DNA from: DASYTH01 sp045806965
GTDB taxonomy: Bacteria > Actinomycetota > Actinomycetes > Mycobacteriales > Pseudonocardiaceae
Direction: 5' to 3'
Length of the DNA: 64,000 bases
NCBI GenBank assembly: GCA_045806965.1
Contig: JBJMIG010000003.1
Span: 62,001-126,000 of the forward strand
Translations under genes and position numbers: made by a program
Part shown: positions 1-7,400 of the stretch, piece after piece
Layout: each line of letters starts with the position of its first letter
How positions within the stretch are numbered: position 1 is the stretch's first letter
Notes under the pieces: generated by a model
The model's database searches: none
What the model saw: only the letters and a program-made list of their open reading frames with translations
Told to the model about the DNA's origin: nothing

Positions 1-505
1 CGCCGAACAGCCCGCCGGGCGGCGCGACATTGGTGATGTGCCAGCCGCCCGGGTGGCTGCCGGTGCTGAACTGCCAGTCGAAGAGCGGGCCGTAGAACCG
101 TTTGGCCAGCTCGTCGTCCGCGGCGGGCAGCACGAAGTAGACGAGGTCGCCGATGCCGGGCTTGGGCGGGCCGTCCAGCGCGTAGGCCTGGTCCGGTTGC
201 CAGATCGCGAACTCGCCGTCCTGATCGTCGGTGCAGCGCGTGCTCCAGCCGGCGGGGGAGCGCAGCGGGCGGCCGGCTTGTCCGCCGAGGTCGCGGACCT
301 GAGCGGCCGTGCGTGCGGCGTCCTCGACGACGAAGTAGGCGTCGATTCGTGGCGTGGCGGCGGCGCCGAACACGCCGCCGGTGGGCGACGAACCCACGAC
401 GTGGTCGTCCGGTTGGAACTGCCAGCCCAGTGTGTTGTGATAGAAGTCCTTGGCGCGCAACGCATCGGGCACGTTGATCACGAAGTAGCCGAGTACCGCC
501 GGCAT
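1..505 (-). CDS. VOC-family (glyoxalase/bleomycin-resistance-like) protein, 3' end outside window
   Basis: The ATG at 505 is preceded by a GGAG-type ribosome site, and the frame stays open to the window edge (168 codons seen), so the C-terminus is missing. The protein starts MPAVLGYFVINVPD and shows two VOC repeats: one around residues 5-105 (FYHNTLGWQF, then DAYFVVED) and a second from about residue 115 (GDLVYFVLPAADDELAKRFYGPLFDW). The family binds a metal or small ligand in a paired beta-alpha-beta-beta-beta fold; the substrate cannot be told. It lies 28 bp after the SRPBCC/SnoaL gene and is the third gene of an ArsR-led operon, a common actinobacterial arrangement. Confidence 0.85.
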   Translation of the reverse strand, partial: MPAVLGYFVINVPDALRAKDFYHNTLGWQFQPDDHVVGSSPTGGVFGAAATPRIDAYFVVEDAARTAAQVRDLGGQAGRPLRSPAGWSTRCTDDQDGEFAIWQPDQAYALDGPPKPGIGDLVYFVLPAADDELAKRFYGPLFDWQFSTGSHPGGWHITNVAPPGGLFG

Positions 506-533
506 GATCGCTCCGTTCGTTCGTTGGGTATGG

Positions 534-1301
534 TCAGTCGGCCGGCGTCCACTGGAGCAGCGCGAGCCGCCAGGCGCCGTCGTCGTGCACCAGCACGCTG
601 CTCACCGTGACCGTGAACGGTCGAGGGTGCGCGGCGTTGTACCCGGTGGCGCGGTGGGTGAGCACGGCGGTCGCCGCATCCAGCCGGACGATGCGGGACT
701 CGGCCAGGTCGTACTGGGTGTACGGCTGGTGGTTCGCGATTGCGGCAAGGCATTGCGCCTTGGTGTAGGTGTTGTCCCGGCCTGGGAAGATCAGCACGGC
801 ATCGTCGGTCAGGTTCGTCTCGATGAAGGCGACGTCGTTCTTGGCGATGGCGTCGAGGAACTCGCCCAGCCGGGCCAGCAACATCCGCTCGGTGGAGTGC
901 CGGGCGAAGCCGGCCAGCGCGGCGGCCCAGTCGCCGCCGGCGTGCTCGGTCCAGCCGCGGTGGTGCAGGACGACCCGGGTTCCTGACTCCGTGGTCTCGA
1001 ACCGAACCTCGACCTCGGTACGCTGCTGATCGGCGCTGCCCGGCGGTCCGTAGCTGAACACCAGGCGGGGACCGGGCTCCCACACGGAAATCCGGCCGAC
1101 CTCACACTCCATAGTAGACTGATCGGGGTTGAGCAGCAGCCGCCCGCCGACGCCCGGTTCGAACCGCACCGCCCCGGTCGAGCCCGGCCCCCACAGCGAC
1201 CGGTCCCGCTGCCACCAAGCCGAAGCCTCGCTGGTGAAAACCTCGAACGCGGTCGACGGCGGAACCCCGACCTCGACGACCACGCAGGCCTCATCCCGCA
1301 C
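534..1301 (-). CDS. SRPBCC (AHSA1-like) / SnoaL-like two-domain protein
   Basis: 255 residues from a GTG at 1301 that overlaps the end of the ArsR gene. Residues about 1-130 read as an AHSA1/SRPBCC domain (FEVFTSEASAWWQRD, later FSYGPPGS and VVLHHRGWTEH). The C-terminal 110 residues resemble a SnoaL/DUF4440 cone-shaped domain (FLDAIAKNDVAFIETNLTDDAV, ending ALLQWTPAD). Both folds bind small hydrophobic ligands or act as simple enzymes; the specific role is unknown. ArsR-SRPBCC pairs are frequent in actinobacteria, and co-transcription with the upstream ArsR gene is very likely given the overlap. Confidence 0.85.
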   Translation of the reverse strand: MRDEACVVVEVGVPPSTAFEVFTSEASAWWQRDRSLWGPGSTGAVRFEPGVGGRLLLNPDQSTMECEVGRISVWEPGPRLVFSYGPPGSADQQRTEVEVRFETTESGTRVVLHHRGWTEHAGGDWAAALAGFARHSTERMLLARLGEFLDAIAKNDVAFIETNLTDDAVLIFPGRDNTYTKAQCLAAIANHQPYTQYDLAESRIVRLDAATAVLTHRATGYNAAHPRPFTVTVSSVLVHDDGAWRLALLQWTPAD

Positions 1302-1665
1302 GCCCGCTCCCCTCCCCGTCGGCCGTCCGCTCCACCGGCCGAGCCTCGGCACGCTGTTTGAATGCGCCAAGTTGCTCGGCCCAGAAGGCCTCCACCTGAT
1401 CCAGCCAGGCCCGCAGGGCGAGGAGCGGTTCTTGCCGCAGCTGGTACACACGCACCCGTGCGTCCCCGACAATGCCGTCGACGCCGACCAGCCCGCTGGC
1501 CCGCAACACTCGTAGGTGCCGGCTCATCGCCGGCCCGCTCATTCCCATCGCGCTCGCCAACTCACCCGCCCGCAGCGGCCCCTTCCCCAACATCTCCACG
1601 ACCCGCCGCCGCACCGGATCCCCCAGCGCCGCGATCACCCCGTCCACATCCTTCACCACACCCAC
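1291..1665 (-). CDS. ArsR-family winged-helix repressor
   Basis: About 124 residues from GTG 1665; GTG 1659 or 1656 are alternative starts. It has the ArsR winged helix (IAALGDPVRRRVVEMLG, then the recognition helix in MSGPAMSRHLRVLRASGLV) and a short basic tail. No CxC metal-binding pair is seen, which fits the non-metal ArsR repressors that control SRPBCC genes. A perfect inverted repeat lies directly upstream of the start, so autoregulation is likely. It is the first gene of the ArsR-SRPBCC-VOC operon. Confidence 0.9.
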   Translation of the reverse strand: MGVVKDVDGVIAALGDPVRRRVVEMLGKGPLRAGELASAMGMSGPAMSRHLRVLRASGLVGVDGIVGDARVRVYQLRQEPLLALRAWLDQVEAFWAEQLGAFKQRAEARPVERTADGEGSGRAG

Positions 1666-1666
1666 A

Positions 1667-3724
1667 CTATTTAACGCACCAGTTAAACATGTCAAGCCCA
1701 CACACCCGACCCATCGCACCCGCTACCCTGTCCCCACGGCCCTCGTAGCTCAGGGGATAGAGCGCCCGCCTCCTAAGCGGTAGGTCGCAGGTTCGAATCC
1801 TGCCGGGGGCACGTACAACATCCGCACAAGCAACGCCTGCCATCTGAGCAGGTGTTTCTTGTGTGGTGATCATGGTGTTGGTGATCCTTTCTGCCGCTGT
1901 GGCGATGTGGGGTAGCTCGTCGGCTGGGAGCCGGATGCTGATGGTGACGTCGTCGTTGTCGGGGTGCAGTCGGACCTCCAGGTGGGTCGTTTCGAACAGG
2001 GCGCGCAGGAGGGCCTCGGGTGCTTCAGCCAGTTTGAGCGTCAGGTACGGCAGGGCGTCTAACAAGCCGGCGTCCTCGGCGGTGGGTCGGTGCGGTGCGG
2101 CCTGTTCGGCGGCGTCCAGGTCGGCGAGCGCGGCCAGGGTGGCGCGGCGTTCGGCTTCCAGGTCGTTGTAGGTCTGCCGCAGCCCGTGGGCGAACGGGTC
2201 GTCGGGTTCGCTGTTTTGGGCTTGGCGCATGAGGTTGTTCTGCCGTCGGGCGAGATCGGCGAGAGTGCGTTGCAGCCGCTGTCGGTCGGTGTCTCGTTGC
2301 CGGCTCTCGCGGTCGTCCATGGTGGCGAGGTCGACGGCGAGCAGGTCTCGACGCTGGTTGCCGAATACTCGGCCGGTGTAGAAGGCCGAGACGGCGTCGA
2401 GAATGAGGTCGCCGCGGATGTAGGCGGCTTTCTCGTGTCCGGCGTACTTGTCGGGCCGGCCCCGGTTGTTGGACATGGGGTGGCACATGTAGTACTCGCA
2501 GTTGTGCCGGTGGTTGCCGTACATGCGTCGCCCGCAGCCGTGGAACACCATCCCCCGCAACACATACTTGCGGCGCGTGGCGGGGTGGGTGTTGGGTTCG
2601 TTGCCGTCGCGCGACCCGCGTTTGGCCGCCCGGCGGGCGGCCAGTTCGTCGTACATCCACTTGGGAATCAACGGTTCGTGGGTCCGCTCCGCAGACCAGA
2701 CCCACTTCATCGGGTCGTTGACCTTCCCCGACCGCGAGCGGGACGCGCGCCGGTTGAACACCATGAACCCGGTGTACTTGGGGTTCTTCAAGACCTCGAA
2801 GACAGAGGTCTTGCTCCACGCACCCCGCGCCCGCGTCTTGCCGGGCGGCTCCGGCGGCGGGTACTTGGCCAGATCGGTGTTGAGGCGGTCGGCGATGGTG
2901 TCGTAGCCAAGCTGCTCGTGGTAGCGCCACAACGCGATCTGGGTGACCGTCTCACCCCGGAGCCCGTCGGGCTCCAGCCGGGTCTTGGTCTGGCCTTTGG
3001 CCGCCTTCATCGGGTTGGGGTGCCGGATCTCCTTGGCCTTGTACCCGTACGGGGGTTTGCCGATGTTGTAGCCCTCGCGGGTGTGGGTGACCAACCCACC
3101 CCAGGACTGCTCCAGGGTGTTGAGCACCTCGTATTCGGCCACGGACTGGTTGATCCGCCGCTGCAACACCCGCTGCGCCCGCGACCCGGACAAGGTGATC
3201 GGCTCGTTCGCGGCGAACAGCGGCACCTCCGCACGCTCCAACTCGCGTTCGATCGACAAGCCTTCGTAGGCGCGGCGGGCCACGCGGGAGATTGATTCGC
3301 AGATGACCACGTCGAACCGCCGGTTGGGGTGTGCCGCCTCGTCGAGGAGGTCGGCGATGCCGCCGTCTCGGGCGATCGGGATGTCGAACCGCTCATAGTC
3401 CGACCCCTGCCCACGCGCCTCCAACTCCATACGCCCGGACTCCACGTCGTAGAAGTGCGCCGTGATGACCCACGAGTCCGGCAGCGGTGTCTTGCAGTTG
3501 CCCAACTGCCGGATCAACGACTGGCGCGGGTCCTGCTGATCCTCGGTGGAGGTGCGGCCCAGAAACGCCACCCGCACCTCCCCTTGCGACAGTTCCACCG
3601 GCATCCCGAACGGGGAGACGGCGTAATCAGACAGCCCGGACGGACCCGTGACCCCCGCCCGCACTGCACCAGAGGTGAGTGCGGGCGTGGTCGGTTTGAA
3701 CAGTGGGTTATTCGGAATGGTCAT
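1667..3724 (-). CDS. Large serine recombinase (integrase of the element)
   Basis: 685 residues from ATG 3724. A resolvase-type catalytic domain spans about 50-195 (VAFLGRTSTEDQQ, with Ser59 as the likely nucleophile and Arg57 beside it; later VICESISRVARR). A recombinase domain follows (YNIGKPPYGYKAKEI; VFEVLKNPKYTGFMVFNRR). A zinc-ribbon-like segment with cysteines (FHGCGRRMYGNHRHNCEYYMC) lies near 393-415, then a coiled coil. The last ~50 codons read through the tRNA-Arg region (the familiar GRIRTCDLPLRRRALYP tRNA mistranslation), so the native C-terminus probably ends earlier in the excised form. The start overlaps the end of the upstream small gene by 17 bp, suggesting coupled translation. 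Confidence 0.92.
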   Translation of the reverse strand: MTIPNNPLFKPTTPALTSGAVRAGVTGPSGLSDYAVSPFGMPVELSQGEVRVAFLGRTSTEDQQDPRQSLIRQLGNCKTPLPDSWVITAHFYDVESGRMELEARGQGSDYERFDIPIARDGGIADLLDEAAHPNRRFDVVICESISRVARRAYEGLSIERELERAEVPLFAANEPITLSGSRAQRVLQRRINQSVAEYEVLNTLEQSWGGLVTHTREGYNIGKPPYGYKAKEIRHPNPMKAAKGQTKTRLEPDGLRGETVTQIALWRYHEQLGYDTIADRLNTDLAKYPPPEPPGKTRARGAWSKTSVFEVLKNPKYTGFMVFNRRASRSRSGKVNDPMKWVWSAERTHEPLIPKWMYDELAARRAAKRGSRDGNEPNTHPATRRKYVLRGMVFHGCGRRMYGNHRHNCEYYMCHPMSNNRGRPDKYAGHEKAAYIRGDLILDAVSAFYTGRVFGNQRRDLLAVDLATMDDRESRQRDTDRQRLQRTLADLARRQNNLMRQAQNSEPDDPFAHGLRQTYNDLEAERRATLAALADLDAAEQAAPHRPTAEDAGLLDALPYLTLKLAEAPEALLRALFETTHLEVRLHPDNDDVTISIRLPADELPHIATAAERITNTMITTQETPAQMAGVACADVVRAPGRIRTCDLPLRRRALYPLSYEGRGDRVAGAMGRVCGLDMFNWCVK
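1670..1687. promoter_or_regulatory. Inverted-repeat operator of the ArsR operon
   Basis: TTTAAC and GTTAAA half-sites are separated by 6 bp, a perfect inverted repeat only a few bases upstream of the ArsR start. It is AT-rich in a GC-rich surrounding and probably overlaps the promoter. Binding by the adjacent ArsR protein is inferred. Confidence 0.65.
1739..1811 (+). tRNA. tRNA-Arg (anticodon CCT)
   Basis: Full cloverleaf by eye. The 7-bp acceptor stem (GCCCTCG with CGGGGGC) contains one G-T pair. The D arm is GCTC/GAGC, the anticodon CCT is at 1772-1774, and the T arm contains GTTCGAATC. The outermost anticodon-stem pair is a C-T mismatch. The discriminator is A and no CCA is encoded. A terminator-like hairpin follows. 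The 3' end is the likely attachment site of the mobile element to the right. Confidence 0.95.
1793..1812 (+). other. Left attachment-site candidate (tRNA 3' end)
   Basis: This last part of tRNA-Arg (TCGAATC, two bases, GCCGGGGGCAC) recurs with two central mismatches at 32627-32646 in the same orientation. Element-encoded genes begin immediately to the right, with the integrase reading towards the tRNA, the usual layout of a tRNA-integrated element. The exact crossover is unknown. Confidence 0.5.
1832..1858 (+). terminator. Hairpin terminator after tRNA-Arg
   Basis: The 9-bp stem AACGCCTGC / GCAGGTGTT (one G-T pair) has a 7-nt loop and is followed by a T-rich stretch. It lies 20 bp past the tRNA and also within the 3' end of the opposing recombinase reading frame. 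Confidence 0.55.
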
Positions 3725-4100
3725 CGGCCCCGTCCTCACCAGATTCCGTGACGGACTCGGTGTCGGTTTGTTCTTTCGCCCAGACAAGCAGATCGTAAAT
3801 GGTGGCTGCAAGTTCTCTGCGGAGGCGGTCACCGGCGGTACCGTTTATGCGTTTGACGTAGCCGTGATACCGTCGGTGCTTCCCGCGTTTAGCGTGTTGA
3901 TCATACCACCATTCCGGGCGGTCAGAGCCGGTTCCCGGGGTATTGTCTGGCGTGTCGCCGAACTCGGTCTGCGCTTGTGGCGCGGCGTGCAGGCTCGGCG
4001 TGTCCGTGTCCGTGTCCGTGTCCGTGTCCGTGTCCGTGTCCGTGTCGGTGTCCCGGTTGTGGTGGTCCGGGTGGTTGTCCGACTGGGAGTCGGCCCCCAT
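3708..4100 (-). CDS. Small element protein with an Asp-Thr repeat
   Basis: 130 residues from ATG 4100 (MGADSQSDNHPDHHNRD). Residues about 17-36 are an almost pure DTDTDT run, encoded by a GTGTCC hexamer repeat on the complementary strand. The C-terminal half looks folded and basic-aromatic (RPEWWYDQHAKRGKHRRYHGYVKRING) and ends in an acidic tail. Its position directly before, and overlapping, the integrase gene is where actinobacterial elements often carry an excisionase or accessory DNA-binding protein. I do not recognise a helix-turn-helix, so the function is unknown. Confidence 0.7.
   Translation of the reverse strand: MGADSQSDNHPDHHNRDTDTDTDTDTDTDTDTDTPSLHAAPQAQTEFGDTPDNTPGTGSDRPEWWYDQHAKRGKHRRYHGYVKRINGTAGDRLRRELAATIYDLLVWAKEQTDTESVTESGEDGADDHSE
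4000..4052. repeat. GTGTCC hexanucleotide tandem repeat
   Basis: About nine units of a 6-bp repeat, with one unit changed to GTGTCG near the right end. It encodes the Asp-Thr run of the small element protein on the minus strand. Length variation in steps of two codons would keep the frame. Confidence 0.9.
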
Positions 4101-4444
4101 CGTGGTGTCCCTTCTGATTCGGCGCCGGGGGCCGACCCAGGCACACGCGTGTGTCGTGGTCGGATTCCCGACGCTGCGGCGAAGACAGGTAGTCTTCGCC
4201 AGCGTGGTGGCCGACCACGAATCCCCAGACGGGAAATCCCCATTCCCGCGACCAGTGCCACTCGCTGGACTTTCACGGTAGCACCGCTTTGTCACCCGTC
4301 TTTTGTGCGACAGTTCGGTCACCATCCGCGACAGGTGATAAAGCGGTACTTGAACACGCGGAACCCGGCAAAGTCCGGCGAAATTCTGTGCATGAGTGGT
4401 GTGAGTGTGCACCAGTGTCAATCAGAGAGGTCAGAGGCAACCGG
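4101..4444. other. Non-coding stretch between relaxase and small element gene
   Basis: 344 bp with no convincing gene. It holds an imperfect inverted repeat (4283-4347) and short direct copies of GCGACAG. It is downstream of the relaxase gene on the minus strand and upstream of the Asp-Thr protein, so it probably contains the promoter of the small gene-integrase pair. Confidence 0.5.
4283..4347 (-). terminator. Long-spaced inverted repeat after the relaxase gene
   Basis: ACCGCTTTGTCACC at 4283-4296 pairs with GGTGATAAAGCGGT at 4334-4347, with a single G-T wobble. A 37-bp spacer holds two GCGACAG copies. It could end relaxase transcription or be a protein-binding site of the element; the long spacer makes a simple terminator less certain. 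Confidence 0.4.
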
Positions 4445-7400
4445 TCACAGCCCCAGACTCGGGCCGTCCCGGTCGATCTCGTAGGCGTGCTCGCTGAGGC
4501 TGCGCTGGAGATAGTCACGCTCCACCTCCACCTCCGCCTCCAGCGGTGCGGGTGCTGCGGCCTCGGCCTGGAGTTGGCGCACCGCCTGCTGAAGCTGCAC
4601 AAGCTGCTCGGCCTGGGTGGCCTCGACGCGCCAGGCGGACTCGGCGATGCGCTGCGGCTGTGGCATCGACCCGCGAAGCTGTTGCTCGGCCAGGAGTTCA
4701 TCGCGGCGGGAACCGGCATCCAGAGCGATGCTCTGCTGGCTGCTGATCCGATCCCGCACCCCGCCCAGCTCGGCCTCATCGGCGCGTTGCGCGCGGTCAC
4801 GGTCCTGCGGGTAGGCGGCTTCGGCGCGCTGCGCCTGCGCCTGTTCCCGCGCCCGGTCCCAGCCCCGCCCGCCGAGTTGCTCTTGCAGGCCGCCGATCAG
4901 CCGATCCAACTCGACGGCCTCGGTGTGGGCGCGGTCGGCCACCGCGCGCTCGGCGGCGGCCTCGGCACGCAGCCGATCCCGCCGACCGGGCTGCCACCAC
5001 CGGGACTCCTCAGCGGCGATCTTGCTGTCCACGGCGCGGCGGCCGGCTCGCTCGGTCAGGTCGCGGGCCGCCCGCCACCGGTGAACGGTCTGCTCGGTCT
5101 GATCTTGCAGGGCGGCGCGATGGCGCACCCGGTCCAGCTCCGTGTCCAGCAGCAGGACGCGGGGACCATGGCCGGCGGTCACGGCTGGTTCGCGCTTGGT
5201 CAACTCATGGCGGGCTTGCTCGGCGGCGGCCACCGCCCGCGCCTGGCTCTGCTCGGCCTCGCCAATGGCCTGGGCGAGCTGGTTGTTACTCAGCCGCGCA
5301 TGCGGGCGGGCTTCCCACTGCGCCCGCAGCCGCAACCGCTCTGCCTCCCGCGCCTCGTTGCCAACCTCGGAGCGAGGTCGGCGGGTGGCGCGACCAGGAT
5401 CAACCTCCTCGCGCAGGGCGCGCCGCTCGGCCTGCACGCTGCGGTAGGCGTCCTGGTCCCCTGCGGCCAGTGCTGCCACCGCCCGCTCGCGCAACTCCCG
5501 CCACCGCTGGCGCTGCTCCTCGGTGAACCCCACCCGCTCCCGCTCCCGCTCCTGGTCCCGCTGCCGGTGTGGCTGTGGCTGTGGCTGTGGCGCGTGGTGG
5601 GGACGCTGGCCGGGCCGAGCCGGGTTGGCGCTGGCGGTCGTGCCGGTGGGATCGGCCGGGGCGTGTCCGAGATCCACCAGCACGGGCAGGTCGTTGGCGG
5701 TCGTGGCGGTGGCGGCGGCCTGTTCGGCCAGGGCGGCGATGACCCGGTCGGTGAGTTCTTGTTGGTTGCGGGGTGGGCCGTAGAGGAGTTCTTCGCGTTC
5801 GTCTTCCAGTTCGGCGCGGGCACCGAAGAGCATGACCTGCCCCTTGTCCCGCGACAGAGACACGTACAGGCCGGGGTTGTCCAGACCAGGGGCGTAGACC
5901 AGGACGCTGCCGTGGTTGGTGCTGCGGTCCGGGCGCTGCCAGGTGCCGCCCACGGTCAAGCCTTCGGCTTTGTGCGCGGTGAGCGCGTAGCCCAGCTCCA
6001 GGCCGCCCTGGGCGATGTAGCCGGGTGAGAGGACCGCGGTGGACAGCGGTGCGTCGCGCTCGGCGGCCGGGTCGCGCCAAGCAACTTCGACCCCGTCCGG
6101 TGTGATGGCGGTGATGACGCCGCGGTAGCCGTTAAGCACCACATCCCCGGTGACGGCTTGTTGGTGGCGGTCGTTGCGGCGGATCAACACCAGATCCCCG
6201 ACATGGAACCGGACCTGCTTGCCGGCGGGCAATCGGAAGGTGGCGTCGGGGCCGAGTTCCGCCCGGGCAGCCCGGACGGCTTGGGTGGCGTCGTTGATCC
6301 GCTGCACCTGGTCGTTGGTCGCCGCGAGCATGACCAGCCCGGCCGTGAGCGTGTGCGGGTCGGGTGCGCCCATCCGCAACCCCAGCCACGTCCCGACCAT
6401 CGCGGCCACCGCCTCGTCCGGGGTTTCGGTGGCCACCACGCCGCCGAGCCGCGCCCAGGCGTGCAGCGCTTCGACGTAGCGGCCCTCCCGATACGCGGTC
6501 AGGGCGGCGCGCTCGTCGGCCTGGCGCTGCCGGCGGTTCTCGGTGATCCGCGGCCCACCCAGCGCCTGGTGCAGATAGCCGAACATCGAGCCCACCCCGA
6601 CCCCGCGCAACTGTTTCGGGTCGCCGACCTCCACGATCTTCGTCCCGGTCAGCGCGGCAGCCTGGTAGAGCCGGGCGCGGTCCCGGTCGTTGGTCAGGTT
6701 GGCCTCGTCCACCACCAACACATCGATCCCGGCCAATCCGTCGCGGTTGTCGATGCGCCACAACCATTGCGCCACCGTGCGCGCTCTGATGCCGGACTCG
6801 GCCGCCAAGTTCTGCGCCGCGACCACCGCCGTGGCCGCACCCGCCACCTGATACCCGGCCGCTTCCCACGCCACCCGAGCGGCGCGCATCAGCGTGGTCT
6901 TGCCGGTGCCGGGCGGTCCTTCCACGGCCTGCACCGCCCGGCCGGTCAACGTCACCGCACGCAGCACCGCCCGCTGCTCAGCGGAGAGCGCAAACCCTTG
7001 CGCGGCTTCGACCACCGACACCGCCCCGTCCACCGTGGCCACCGGCACCCGAGCCCGATCCTGAGCATCATTCGCGGCGGTAGCGGCACCGAGAATGGTC
7101 CGTTCGACCTGGATGACGTCGTAGGTGGTGTAGAGCTGCCCGCCGCTCATCTGGTGCGCCCCCGCCAGTTGGGTGTGCGCGCCCGGCCCGCCCACCATCT
7201 CCGTCCCGGCGTCAGGCAACGCGACGAATGCCGGGTGCGCCAGCGCCATCCCGGTCAGGCGCTCCACATCGGCGATCTCGGCGCCGTACGGCAGCGCGTC
7301 CGCTACGGCGGCGATCGCGTCGAGGTGAGAGAAGCGGCGGGCGTGCGCAGTCAACCCACGCTCCGGATCAGTCAGCGCGGTGACCAGGTCCTCCAGGCTG

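Noticed and set aside
1667..1830. A novel C-terminal domain on the recombinase
   Set aside because: The sequence is the well-known antisense translation of a tRNA gene and has no reason to be a domain.
4000..4052. Possible CRISPR array or other spaced repeat
   Set aside because: The GTGTCC units are directly tandem with no spacers and lie within a coding frame.
4289..6028. A 579-codon open frame on the plus strand
   Set aside because: It lies antisense to the relaxase C-terminus and shows only low-complexity Gly/Leu/Pro-rich sequence.
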